The notes below the pieces were generated by a model. The model was given only the letters and a program-made list of their open reading frames with translations, did no database searches and was not told where the DNA came from. A stretch of 64,000 nucleotides of DNA from contig NZ_QDKO01000010.1 in the NCBI RefSeq assembly GCF_003094615.1, forward strand, positions 186,001 through 250,000. The letters are read 5' to 3'. The DNA is from Caulobacter radicis. GTDB lineage: Bacteria > Pseudomonadota > Alphaproteobacteria > Caulobacterales > Caulobacteraceae. Positions 36,510 through 44,318 of this stretch are shown here, piece by piece. The translations under genes were made by a program, and so were the position numbers. Within the stretch, counting starts at the first letter, position 1, and each line of letters begins with the position of its first letter.

Positions 36510-37928
36510 ATGAGGAAGATCGCGATTGCGACGGCCGCGACCGTCGCGCTGTGCGCCGGCCTGGCCGGCTGCGACAAGGCGCCGGAAGCCACCGCGCCCA
36601 AGCCCGAGGCGCTGCTGGACGTGGCGGTGATCACGCCCGTGCCGCTGCCGACCACGGCGAACTATCCGGTGGCCGCCGCCACGATCAACGGCTGGATCGC
36701 CAACGCCGACACCGCCGCCATCCGCAACCACGCCTGGCAGATCTGGCAGGCCATGGCCCAGCCTTCGGGCCAGTCGTTCAACGGCCAGTCGCTGCCGATC
36801 TGGGAAACCTGGGCCGGCACCGATGACGTCTTCCCGCCCGCGCCGCCGGCCGGGGCCGCCGCCGCCGCGACCACCACGACTGTCGCCCAGCGCGTGGCCG
36901 CGCCGCGCAAGCTGCGCGTCTTCCAGCAGCCGAACCAGTTCCACCACGGCCGCGGCGGCATCACGCCGACCAAGTTCGACACCACGGTGACCTCGTTCAA
37001 CAAGTTCAGCCCCGAGGCGGCGGCCTTCCTGGACGCCTCGCACCCGGGTCCCGGCGGCGTCTCCTATCGCTACTCCAGCACCAGCGACATGCAGAAGCTG
37101 AACACCTCGTGGCCGGCGGGCACCACGCCCCAGAACCGCGGCGTGCAGGAGTTCCCGGTGCGCGGTCTCGAGCTGAAGCCGGTGTTCGGTCTGGTCCACG
37201 CCAAGGGCCTGACGGTCCAGCCGCTGTGGCAGGGGCCGGCGGCCTCGACCAACGCCCAGAACCCCGAGCCCCAGACCTGGACCACCTGCGTGCTGGTGGC
37301 TCCGACCGGCCAGGGCCCGGTGCGTCCGGCCACCCCGCGCGAGATCGCCAGCATCCGCGACCCGGGCGCCTGCAAGACCTTCCTGTGGGCGCCGATGAGC
37401 ACCTTCTACTCGGTCAAGCTCAGCGCCGCCGAGGCCAAGGACTACAACACCGCCAACAGCCTGACCGGCGCCGACGCGGCCGCGGCCGGCGACTTCGCCG
37501 TGCTGCAGGCCATGCACGTCAACAGCAAGGAAATCCCGTTCTGGACCTGGCAGACCTTCTGGTGGCAGCCGGGCGCCGACACGCCCAATGGCTTCCCCGG
37601 CAGCAAGCAGGGCCAGCCGGCGAGCCTGACCGGTCCGTGGACCAACTACGCCACCTGCACGGCCTACGACCAGACGACCACGCAAGGCGGCTCGACCATG
37701 ACCGTCTGCTTCAACCCCTATCTGGAGACCAGCACCGGCATCCCGGCCGGCATCACCTCCAACTGCATGAGCTGCCACGGCGTGGCGGTGATCACCGCCG
37801 GCAACGCGCCCTATCCGGCCGACTACAAGAAGCCGATCGCGTTCTTCAGCGACCCGCTCTACTTCACGACCAGCAACACCCACGCCGACTTCTCGTGGGC
37901 GCTGGCGGGCAATTCCGACCCGAACTGA
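36510..37928 (+). CDS. Lipoprotein with a single haem-binding CxxCH motif
   Basis: The 472-residue protein starts with a lipoprotein signal (ALCAGLAGCDKAPEA). It has a CMSCH haem c motif near the C-terminus (SNCMSCHGVAVIT, residue ~418). The rest contains Trp-rich segments (WQIWQAMAQPSGQSFNGQSLPIW, FWTWQTFWWQPGADTPNGFPG) and a long Gln/Thr/Pro-rich first half. I do not recognise a well-characterised family. It may be a periplasmic electron carrier or a haem-bearing sensor attached to a membrane. No partner oxidoreductase gene is adjacent. Confidence 0.78.
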   Translation: MRKIAIATAATVALCAGLAGCDKAPEATAPKPEALLDVAVITPVPLPTTANYPVAAATINGWIANADTAAIRNHAWQIWQAMAQPSGQSFNGQSLPIWETWAGTDDVFPPAPPAGAAAAATTTTVAQRVAAPRKLRVFQQPNQFHHGRGGITPTKFDTTVTSFNKFSPEAAAFLDASHPGPGGVSYRYSSTSDMQKLNTSWPAGTTPQNRGVQEFPVRGLELKPVFGLVHAKGLTVQPLWQGPAASTNAQNPEPQTWTTCVLVAPTGQGPVRPATPREIASIRDPGACKTFLWAPMSTFYSVKLSAAEAKDYNTANSLTGADAAAAGDFAVLQAMHVNSKEIPFWTWQTFWWQPGADTPNGFPGSKQGQPASLTGPWTNYATCTAYDQTTTQGGSTMTVCFNPYLETSTGIPAGITSNCMSCHGVAVITAGNAPYPADYKKPIAFFSDPLYFTTSNTHADFSWALAGNSDPN

Positions 37929-38015
37929 CGACCCCGCGCCCGTCCCTTCGGGGGCGGGCGCGCGCCTCTCCCGATCCCGGCTCTCGCGCAACCGCATGCT
38001 GCGTCGCGGCATTGC

Positions 38016-38027
38016 TCGCAGGTGCGA
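38016..38027 (+). promoter_or_regulatory. TCGCAGGTGCGA motif upstream of mcd
   Basis: An inverted repeat TCGCA-GG-TGCGA, 53 bases before the mcd start codon. The identical 12-mer lies upstream of ecm (57267-57278). A second, less exact pair (CGCAACCGCATGCTGCG) lies just upstream at 37986-38002. Confidence 0.5.
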
Positions 38028-38079
38028 AAGGGATCAAAGTGCCGGAAAACATAAGTACGGCGCAGGGGAGTTTGAGAGC

Positions 38080-39771
38080 ATGACCGACGCGGTCGCCCAG
38101 GAGTCCAAGTCCCTGATCCTGCCGGGCCTGACGGGCCTGCTGCGCGAGGCGGCGACTTCGGCCCAGACCTTCGTCGCCGAAGCCCGGCCCGCGGTGAAGG
38201 CCGCCGTCGTCGGCGCCGACGGCAGGATCGACCGCAAGCTCGCCGACGCCCAGCAGCACGCCGTCCACGGCTTTGGCTGGTACGCCGCCTATGCCGAGCT
38301 GATGAACCAGGTCGCCGGCTGGGCCGAGCGGCTGGAAGGCGAGGGGCGTTTCGGCGAGATCGAGGCCCTGCTGGCCCAGCTCCTGTTCTCCGAATACGCC
38401 GCCCAGCTGATCGGCGGCGTGCCGATGAACCAGGGCGAGATCGTCCGCCCCGCCCACCTGGTCACCGACCGCGCGGTGATGAACCGCCTGTTCTCCAACG
38501 GGATCATGAAGCTGATGGTCGAGGGCGGGACGCAAGCGGTGAAGACCCGCATCGCCCAGCGCCTGGCCGAAGCCAAGGGCCGCCCGACCCTGGAGCACAC
38601 CGGTCTCGACGAGACCTTCGAGATGATCCGCGACCAGTTCCACGCCTTCGCCGAGGAGAAGGTCACGCCCTTCGCCCACGAGTGGCACCTGAAGGACCAG
38701 CTGATCCCGATCGAGCTCGTCGAGGAGCTGGGCGAGCTGGGCGTCTTCGGCCTGACCATCCCCGAGGAGTACGGCGGCAGCGGCATGGGCAAGACCGCCA
38801 TGTGCGTGGTTTCCGAAGAGCTGTCGCGGGCCTGGATCGGCGTCGGTTCGCTGGCCACCCGCTCGGAGATCGCCGGCGAGCTGATCCTGACCGGCGGCAC
38901 GGAAGACCAGAAGCAATACTGGCTGCCCAGGATCGCCAGCGCCGAGATCCTGCCGACCGCCGTGTTCACCGAACCCAACACCGGCTCGGATCTCGGCTCC
39001 TTGCGCACCCGCGCCGTGCTGGAGGGCGAGGCCTATGTGGTGACGGGCGCCAAGACCTGGATCACCCACGCCGCCCGCGCCGACGTCATGACCCTGCTGG
39101 TGCGCACCGACCCGGCCACCGCCGACTATCGCGGGCTGTCCATGCTGCTGGCCCCCAAGCCGCGCGGCGTCGAGGGCGACGATTTTCCGGCGCAGGGCAT
39201 GAGCGGCGGCGAGATCGGCGTCATCGGCTATCGCGGCATGAAGGAATACGAGCTCGCCTTCGACGGCTTTTCCGTGCCGGCCGAGAACCTGCTGGGCGGC
39301 GTCCCGGGCCAGGGCTTCAAGCAGTTGATGGCCACCTTCGAGAGCGCCCGCATCCAGACGGCGGCGCGGGCGGTGGGCGTGGCCCAGGCGGCGCTCGAGG
39401 TGGGGCTTTCCTACGCGCTGGACCGCAAGCAGTTCGGCGACGCGATCTTCGCCTTCCCCCGGGTGCACAACAAGCTGGCGATGATGGCCGCCGAGATCAT
39501 GGGCGTGCGCCAGCTGACCTATTTCGCCGCCCGCCAGAAGGACGAGGGCAAGCGCTGCGACCTTGAGGCCGGTATGGCCAAGCTGGTCGCCGCCCGCGTG
39601 GCCTGGGCCGCGGCCGACAACGCCTTGCAGATCCACGGCGGCAACGGCTTCGCCATGGAATACGCCGCCAGCCGCCTGCTGGCCGACGCCCGCATCCTCA
39701 ACATCTTCGAGGGGGCCGGCGAGATCCAGGCCCAGGTCATCGCCCGGCGGCTGCTGGAGGACGGGAACTAG
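38080..39771 (+). CDS. mcd: (2S)-methylsuccinyl-CoA dehydrogenase, acyl-CoA dehydrogenase family
   Basis: The 563-residue protein has an N-terminal extension of about 175 residues and then a complete acyl-CoA dehydrogenase core: FEMIRDQFHAFAEEKVTPFA, TIPEEYGGSGMGKTAMCVVS, PTAVFTEPNTGSDLGSLRTRA, VTGAKTWITHAARADVMTL, QTAARAVGVAQAAL, DRKQFGDAIFAFPRVHNKLA and NIFEGAGEIQAQVIARRL with the catalytic Glu. The long N-terminal domain is typical of Mcd rather than ordinary beta-oxidation enzymes. Mcd oxidises methylsuccinyl-CoA to mesaconyl-CoA in the ethylmalonyl-CoA pathway. Start ATG 38080 follows GGGGAG. Confidence 0.85.
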   Translation: MTDAVAQESKSLILPGLTGLLREAATSAQTFVAEARPAVKAAVVGADGRIDRKLADAQQHAVHGFGWYAAYAELMNQVAGWAERLEGEGRFGEIEALLAQLLFSEYAAQLIGGVPMNQGEIVRPAHLVTDRAVMNRLFSNGIMKLMVEGGTQAVKTRIAQRLAEAKGRPTLEHTGLDETFEMIRDQFHAFAEEKVTPFAHEWHLKDQLIPIELVEELGELGVFGLTIPEEYGGSGMGKTAMCVVSEELSRAWIGVGSLATRSEIAGELILTGGTEDQKQYWLPRIASAEILPTAVFTEPNTGSDLGSLRTRAVLEGEAYVVTGAKTWITHAARADVMTLLVRTDPATADYRGLSMLLAPKPRGVEGDDFPAQGMSGGEIGVIGYRGMKEYELAFDGFSVPAENLLGGVPGQGFKQLMATFESARIQTAARAVGVAQAALEVGLSYALDRKQFGDAIFAFPRVHNKLAMMAAEIMGVRQLTYFAARQKDEGKRCDLEAGMAKLVAARVAWAAADNALQIHGGNGFAMEYAASRLLADARILNIFEGAGEIQAQVIARRLLEDGN

Positions 39772-39773
39772 GG

Positions 39774-39905
39774 GCGCCCCCCTGAAGGGGGAGCTGTCGC
39801 GAAGCGACCGAGGGGGATGTGGTTTCAGGGCCGGCAGCCGCCTCGACGTCGGCAGGGACTTCTCCCTCCGGCCCTCCGGGCCGCCTCCCCCTTCAGGGGG
39901 AGGAC
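39774..39905. repeat. Class A intergenic inverted repeat
   Basis: Begins CCCCCCTGAAGGGGGAGC with GTCGCGAAGCGAC and ends CCTCCCCCTTCAGGGGGAGG. The middle is more diverged than in other copies. It lies between convergent mcd and a tetR gene. Confidence 0.82.
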
Positions 39906-39906
39906 C

Positions 39907-40512
39907 TTACGGCCGCGGCGTCCAGCCGGCGGCGATCAGGGCCACCTGCTTGTCCATGGCCGCCGACATCTCCTCCGCGCCCGCGCCGCGCGCGGCGGCC
40001 AGGCGGTAGTTGGAGGCGTAGCAGGCCTTCAGCACTTCCACCGTCAGGCCCAGATCGAGGTCGCCGCGCACGTCGCCGCGCGCCACGCCGTCATGCAGCA
40101 CCTGCTCGAGCATGTCCGACAGCCGCTCGTTACGGCCGTAGGGGGTCACCCCCGGGTCGTTGCTCGGGCTGTAGGAGGCGGCGATGTGGGCCAGGAACAG
40201 CCGCACCCGCCGGGTCTCGAACTCGTAGTGGATGGCGAAGATCGAGCACAGCCGATCGGCCGTGGAGCCGCGCAGGAACGGCAGCACCCGGTCGAATTCG
40301 GCATAGAGGTCGCCGAGGCGCCGCTCCATCACGTGGCTGAGAACCTCGGCCTTGGACGCAAAGGTCGTGAAGACGCTGCCCACGGACACGCCCGCCCGTT
40401 CGGCGATGGCGCGGATCGTGGTCTCTTCGTAACCGGTCTCATTGAACAGGTCTCGCGCGGCTTCGAGCACGCGCTCGCGCGTCGCCTGTTTCTGTTCGTC
40501 GCGTACGCCCAC
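39907..40512 (-). CDS. TetR-family transcriptional regulator
   Basis: The 201-residue protein has a TetR DNA-binding domain at the N-terminus: ATRERVLEAARDLFNETGYE, ETTIRAIAERAGVSVGSVFT with the recognition helix, then TFASKAEVLSHVM. The C-terminal ligand domain is not informative. GTG 40512 is chosen as start since GGAGGGGG lies six bases upstream. It is convergent with mcd. Its target is unknown; ccr in relatives is controlled by a TetR protein, so an ethylmalonyl-CoA role is possible. Confidence 0.88.
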   Translation of the reverse strand: MGVRDEQKQATRERVLEAARDLFNETGYEETTIRAIAERAGVSVGSVFTTFASKAEVLSHVMERRLGDLYAEFDRVLPFLRGSTADRLCSIFAIHYEFETRRVRLFLAHIAASYSPSNDPGVTPYGRNERLSDMLEQVLHDGVARGDVRGDLDLGLTVEVLKACYASNYRLAAARGAGAEEMSAAMDKQVALIAAGWTPRP

Positions 40513-40650
40513 GCAGTTCCCCCTCCGGACACGCAGCGCTGATTTCAAAACATCGAAACGCGCGCCCGACCCCAACGGGCGCTCGTCTCGTTCTTATTGT
40601 CGTTGACCTGGACGACCGGGGGGCGCTTCCGCCCCCCGGCGGAACCGTCC

Positions 40651-41298
40651 TCAGGCGCGCACGCCGGCGAGGATCAGCTTCAGCTGTTCACGCAGGTGAG
40701 CCACCAGGTTTTCGACCGTCCAGCCGTCGTAGACGGCGCGGCGGTAGTTGGCGACATACACGTCCCAAGCGATCTCGGCCACGAGTTTCGCGTCGACGTC
40801 GGCCTTCAGCTCGCCGGCCTGCACGCCGCGCTCCAGAGCGTCGGTGATCAGGGCGAACAGGTGCTTGATATCGGTGCGGGCGCGCTTTTCGGCGGCGTCC
40901 GAACGGGTCCAGCTGACCGCGATGCTGGCTTGCAGCAGCGGCAGTTGCTCCAGGTGGAAGCTGTAGGCGACGCCGAACAGGCCGATCAGGGCGTCGGCGA
41001 CGGTCTCGCCTTCGCGGGCGGCCTGCTTCATCTGGGCGTAGATGACTTCGTAGTCGGCGGTCAGGATCTCGTCGAACAGTTCCGACTTGTCCGAGAAGCT
41101 GGCGAACACCGCGCCGGTCGACATGCCGGCGGCCTGGGCGATGTCACGGATCGTGGCGCCCTCATAGCCGCGCTCGCTGAACAGGCGGCGGGCGGCCGAC
41201 AGGACGCGTTCGCGGGTGCGCTGCTTGGCGAGCGCCCGGCGGGTCAGCTTCACCGGGGTTTCGGAACCGGACTCGATGTTGACGGAAACAAAGCTCAT
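40651..41298 (-). CDS. TetR-family transcriptional regulator, coupled to a small coiled-coil gene
   Basis: The 215-residue protein has the TetR domain RTRERVLSAARRLFSERGYE, GATIRDIAQAAGMSTGAVFA, SFSDKSELFDEIL, followed by a helical ligand domain (WDVYVANYRRAVYDGWTVEN). ATG 41298 overlaps the upstream gene stop (ATGA). It resembles the neighbouring TetR protein in sequence and layout (VFASF/VFTTF, NYRRA/NYRLA), so the two may be old duplicates. Likely binds the palindrome at 41660-41678. Confidence 0.9.
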   Translation of the reverse strand: MSFVSVNIESGSETPVKLTRRALAKQRTRERVLSAARRLFSERGYEGATIRDIAQAAGMSTGAVFASFSDKSELFDEILTADYEVIYAQMKQAAREGETVADALIGLFGVAYSFHLEQLPLLQASIAVSWTRSDAAEKRARTDIKHLFALITDALERGVQAGELKADVDAKLVAEIAWDVYVANYRRAVYDGWTVENLVAHLREQLKLILAGVRA

Positions 41299-41513
41299 GC
41301 GGCGGCCTCCAGGCGGGCGAGCGCGGCTTCGGCGCGCTTCTCAAATTCGATGCAATACTCGTCGACGACGTTTTGCAGGACGTCGGCGTAGCGGCGGGCG
41401 AGATCGCGCCCGTCCTGGGCGGCGTCTCGAAGGTCGATGATCAGTTGGCGGACTTCCGCGAGGGCTTCGTCCCTCTCGGATGGGGCCGCGGCGAGCCGTG
41501 CGCTCTGCGACAT
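41295..41513 (-). CDS. Small coiled-coil protein upstream of and coupled to a tetR gene
   Basis: The 72-residue protein is one long amphipathic helix: ERDEALAEVRQLIIDLRDAA, RDLARRYADVLQNVVDEYCI, EFEKRAEAALARLEAA. No family recognised. It precedes the TetR gene with a four-base overlap, so it is translationally coupled. It could be an accessory or anti-repressor, or a phasin-like small helical protein. The start ATG has GGAGAGAG upstream. Confidence 0.68.
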   Translation of the reverse strand: MSQSARLAAAPSERDEALAEVRQLIIDLRDAAQDGRDLARRYADVLQNVVDEYCIEFEKRAEAALARLEAAA

Positions 41514-41822
41514 GATTTCTCTCTCCAGGCCGGCCGCGGGAACAAACTGCGCTGAACGATCCGCGGCTTGGCGTCGATCATGTTCAACGAACGCGCACTG
41601 TGAATTCAGGTGGGGCCGTCTACCCTTGCAAACAAGGCTTTTCAACCCACAAAACGTGTCAAAGTCTGTCAAACTTTGCTGGAAATCGTTCTATGGTAGC
41701 GCTGCTCATCCGTCGATGCGGCAAATGCGCTCAACGAACACACTCGGCGAACGTGTTTTGCGATTTTGAGGCGAGCGGGGCGGCGCTGGCGTTCGCTAGA
41801 CGAGAGGCCTAGGTTGCGCCGC
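41514..41822. other. Divergent intergenic region, 309 bp
   Basis: It is locally less GC-rich than its surroundings and contains the 41660 palindrome, three GAACG direct repeats and GTGTTTTGCGATTTTG near the HIG1 gene. No gene was recognised in it. Confidence 0.5.
41660..41678. promoter_or_regulatory. Near-perfect 19-bp palindrome upstream of the coiled-coil/TetR operon
   Basis: CAAAGTCTGTCAAACTTTG pairs over both arms with one mismatch apart from the central base. It also contains two direct TGTCAAA copies (one beginning at 41658). It lies about 150 bases upstream of the 41513 start and is a good candidate TetR operator. Confidence 0.5.
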
Positions 41823-42020
41823 ATGGCCAACCTGTTCCAAATCGCCATCCCCGTCGCCCTGTTCGCCGTGCTGGCGACGCTGTGCGTGGGGATCTACGCC
41901 CTCTTCCGCGGCGGCGACTTCGGCCGCTCCTATTCCAACCGGCTGATGCGCCTGCGCGTGGTGCTGCAGTTCGTCGCCGTGCTGGTCCTGGTGGCCGCCT
42001 TCTGGTGGAGCCACCGGTAA
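41823..42020 (+). CDS. HIG1-domain small twin-transmembrane protein
   Basis: The 65-residue protein has two membrane helices (IAIPVALFAVLATLCVGIYALF and VVLQFVAVLVLVAAFWW) separated by a polar loop GDFGRSYSNRLMRLRV, where SNxLMRxRV is the HIG1 signature. Bacterial HIG1 proteins are thought to associate with cytochrome oxidase complexes. ATG 41823 fits the known N-terminus; the frame open from 41766 is upstream sequence. Confidence 0.82.
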   Translation: MANLFQIAIPVALFAVLATLCVGIYALFRGGDFGRSYSNRLMRLRVVLQFVAVLVLVAAFWWSHR

Positions 42021-42066
42021 GGCTGTAGCCGGCTGATTTTGCAGCTTTGTTTCAGGAGGTAACGGC

Positions 42067-42645
42067 GTGGTCGTGCTCAACCGCATCTATACGCGCACGG
42101 GCGACAAGGGTTCGACCCGCCTGTCGACCGGCGAGCCGGTCAGCAAGGCCTCCCTGCGGGTCGAGGCCTATGGTGGCGTCGACGAGACCAACGCCTTCAT
42201 CGGCGTGGCCCGCCAGCACGCCGGCGGCGACCCCGACCTGGACGCCATGCTCGAGCGGATCCAGAACGACCTCTTCGACCTGGGCGCGGACCTGGCCACC
42301 CCCGAGCAGAACGAAAAGCCCGAGTGGGAGCCGCTGCGCGTGGTCGAGAGCCAGGTCGAGCGGCTGGAGGCCGAGATCGACCTGATCAACGAGCGCCTGT
42401 CGCCCCTGACCTCGTTCGTGCTGCCGGCGGGTTCGCCGCTGTCGGCCGCCCTGCACGTGGCCCGCACCGTCTGCCGCCGGGCCGAGCGCACCTGCGTGGC
42501 GCTGGCCGCGACCGAGGGCGAGATCGTCGGTCAGCCGGCGTTGAAATATCTCAATCGCCTGTCGGACCTCTTGTTCGTGGCCGCCCGGCGCGCCAATTCC
42601 GACGGCGCGAGCGACGTGCTGTGGAAGCCCGGCGCGACGCGATAG
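42067..42645 (+). CDS. Cob(I)yrinic acid a,c-diamide adenosyltransferase, PduO type
   Basis: The 192-residue protein begins NRIYTRTGDKGSTRLSTGEP, the ATP-binding loop of PduO-type adenosyltransferases. It continues VEAYGGVDETNAFIGVAR, NDLFDLGADLATP, FVLPAGSPLSAALHVARTVC, CRRAERTCVAL and YLNRLSDLLFVAARR. It makes adenosylcobalamin, the cofactor of ethylmalonyl-CoA mutase (57191 gene). GTG 42067 is preceded by CAGGAGG. It starts 46 bases after the HIG1 gene. Confidence 0.93.
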   Translation: MVVLNRIYTRTGDKGSTRLSTGEPVSKASLRVEAYGGVDETNAFIGVARQHAGGDPDLDAMLERIQNDLFDLGADLATPEQNEKPEWEPLRVVESQVERLEAEIDLINERLSPLTSFVLPAGSPLSAALHVARTVCRRAERTCVALAATEGEIVGQPALKYLNRLSDLLFVAARRANSDGASDVLWKPGATR

Positions 42646-42655
42646 GATCTCTTCG

Positions 42656-43357
42656 ATGCGCATCGGCCTCCTGGAAACGGGCGAACCGCCCGAAAGCCTG
42701 ATTTCGGACTACGGCCGCTACGGCGGCATGTTCCAGCGCCTGCTGGGGCCGGGCCACGACTACGCGACCTTCGACGTCCAGGCCGGGGCGCTGCCCAAGG
42801 CGATCGACGCTTGCGACGCCTATGTCGTCACCGGCAGCTCGGCCGGGGTCTATGACGACCTGCCGTGGATTGACCCGCTGAAGGGCTTTCTCGCCACGGC
42901 CCGCGACCAGGTTCCGCTGGTGGGCGTGTGCTTCGGCCACCAGGTGATGGCCGAGGCCTTCGGCGGCAGCGCGGTGAAGTCCGACAAGGGCTGGGGCATC
43001 GGCCTGCAGAGCTATTCGGTTGCGAAGCCGGCGGCCTGGATGGACGACGTGGCCCATGTCAGCGCGCCGGGTTCGCACCAGGACCAGGTCGTGGCCCTGG
43101 CGCCGGGCGGCCAGGTGCTGGCCGGCAGCGACTTCACCCCGTTCGGCGTGCTGGCCTATGGCGACAAGGCCTTCTCGATGCAGTTCCACCCGGAGTTCGA
43201 TCCGGCCTACGCCGCGGCCCTGATCGAGAGCCGGCGCGGCACGCGTTTCTCCGAGGAACAGGCCGACGCGGCCGTGGCCTCGCTGGCCGCGCCCAACGAC
43301 AGCAATCGCATCGCCGGCTGGATCGATAGCTTCTTGCGGAAAGCAACCAAGGCCTGA
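42656..43357 (+). CDS. Class I glutamine amidotransferase-like protein (GMP synthase-type domain)
   Basis: The 233-residue protein has the class I GATase triad: Cys in VGVCFGHQVMAEAFGG and His/Glu in MQFHPEFD. VVTGSSAGVYDDLPWIDPL fits the stand-alone GuaA-like family that includes YebF-like glutamine hydrolases and gamma-glutamyl hydrolases acting on polyamines. It is coupled to the adenosyltransferase gene (ten-base gap). Substrate uncertain. Confidence 0.88.
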   Translation: MRIGLLETGEPPESLISDYGRYGGMFQRLLGPGHDYATFDVQAGALPKAIDACDAYVVTGSSAGVYDDLPWIDPLKGFLATARDQVPLVGVCFGHQVMAEAFGGSAVKSDKGWGIGLQSYSVAKPAAWMDDVAHVSAPGSHQDQVVALAPGGQVLAGSDFTPFGVLAYGDKAFSMQFHPEFDPAYAAALIESRRGTRFSEEQADAAVASLAAPNDSNRIAGWIDSFLRKATKA

Positions 43358-43395
43358 CTTGGCCGTTGCGGCTGGGCAAGCGGGAGAACAACGCC

Positions 43396-44043
43396 ATGCG
43401 TCTCGCCACCGTGATGCTCGCCGCCGGCCTGACCCTCGCGGGCGGCGCCGTGATCGCCATGACCCAGGGCGCGGCCGGTCCCGCGCCCGCCGCGCCGCCA
43501 GCCGAGGGCCTGAAGACCGTCGCCAGCTTCCAGTCGATCAAGGATCCGGCCGCCCGCTCGGCCGCCCTGTTCACCGAGGCCGGCAAGGTGATTCAGAGCC
43601 CGCGCTGCCTCAACTGCCACCCGGTCGAGCGCGCGCCCACGCAAGGCGACGACCTGCATCCGCACAATCCGCCGATGGTCGCCGGCCAGAGCGGCCATGG
43701 TCCCACCGGCATGCCCTGCCTGTCGTGCCACGGCCCTGCCAACGTCAGGACCTTCGGACAGCAGGTCAAAAGCATCCCCGGCGACCCGCACTGGGCGCTG
43801 GCTCCAGCCGAGATGGCCTGGCAGGGCAAGTCGCTGGGTCAGATCTGCGCCCAGCTGAAGGATCCGGCCCGCAACGGCGGCAAGACCCTGGCCCAGATCC
43901 ACGAGCACATGGCCCGCGACCACCTGGTCGGCTGGGGCTGGAACCCCGGCGAAGGCCGCAAGCCGGCGCCGGGCACGCAGGCTCAGTTCGGCGAGATCAT
44001 CAAGGCCTGGATCGACACCGGGGCCAAGTGCCCGAAGGCGTGA
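43396..44043 (+). CDS. Exported dihaem cytochrome-like protein
   Basis: The 215-residue protein has a signal peptide (VMLAAGLTLAGGAVIAM). It has two CxxCH motifs, CLNCH and CLSCH, around residues 70-115, and a C-terminal WGWNPGEGRKPAPGTQAQFGE. Proteins with this layout are often annotated as isoquinoline 1-oxidoreductase subunit, but the enzyme name is not supported by sequence. It follows the GATase gene by 38 bases and is closed by a terminator. Likely a periplasmic electron carrier. Confidence 0.8.
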   Translation: MRLATVMLAAGLTLAGGAVIAMTQGAAGPAPAAPPAEGLKTVASFQSIKDPAARSAALFTEAGKVIQSPRCLNCHPVERAPTQGDDLHPHNPPMVAGQSGHGPTGMPCLSCHGPANVRTFGQQVKSIPGDPHWALAPAEMAWQGKSLGQICAQLKDPARNGGKTLAQIHEHMARDHLVGWGWNPGEGRKPAPGTQAQFGEIIKAWIDTGAKCPKA

Positions 44044-44088
44044 GGGAGCGCGCGAGCCTCACCCTTTGCCTCCAGCGGACGCTTCTTG

Positions 44089-44111
44089 ACCCTCTCTCCA
44101 TGAGAGAGGGT
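44089..44111 (+). terminator. Rho-independent terminator after the dihaem gene
   Basis: Stem ACCCTCTCT/AGAGAGGGT with a five-base loop, followed by TTCTTT. It closes the gene run from 41823. Confidence 0.8.
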
Positions 44112-44272
44112 TTCTTTGGGCCGCCCTCCACCCTTAGCTGACACCAATTGTGTTCGTTCACCGGGGGCTATGCCGATAGCGGTGGAGATCCCCGGTTCCA
44201 GGGCGGAATGACGCGAAGACTTGAGATGGCAGCCTAGACAACCCGCAACCGGCCTGACCAATATTCCGGCCA

Positions 44273-44288
44273 ATGACAACGTTGGCAT
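44273..44288 (+). promoter_or_regulatory. LacI-type operator candidate before the GH2 gene
   Basis: ATGACAACGTTGGCAT is a 16-bp palindrome (one mismatched pair) with a central CG, as LacI-family regulators of sugar genes prefer. It lies 30 bases before the GH2 start codon, well placed for repression. Confidence 0.5.
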
Positions 44289-44318
44289 TACCAGCGTTGC
44301 GAAGGCAGGGAGAGGCGG

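Noticed and set aside
37864..39636. 590-codon minus-strand frame opposite mcd
   Set aside because: Low-complexity shadow; mcd on the plus strand has all dehydrogenase motifs.
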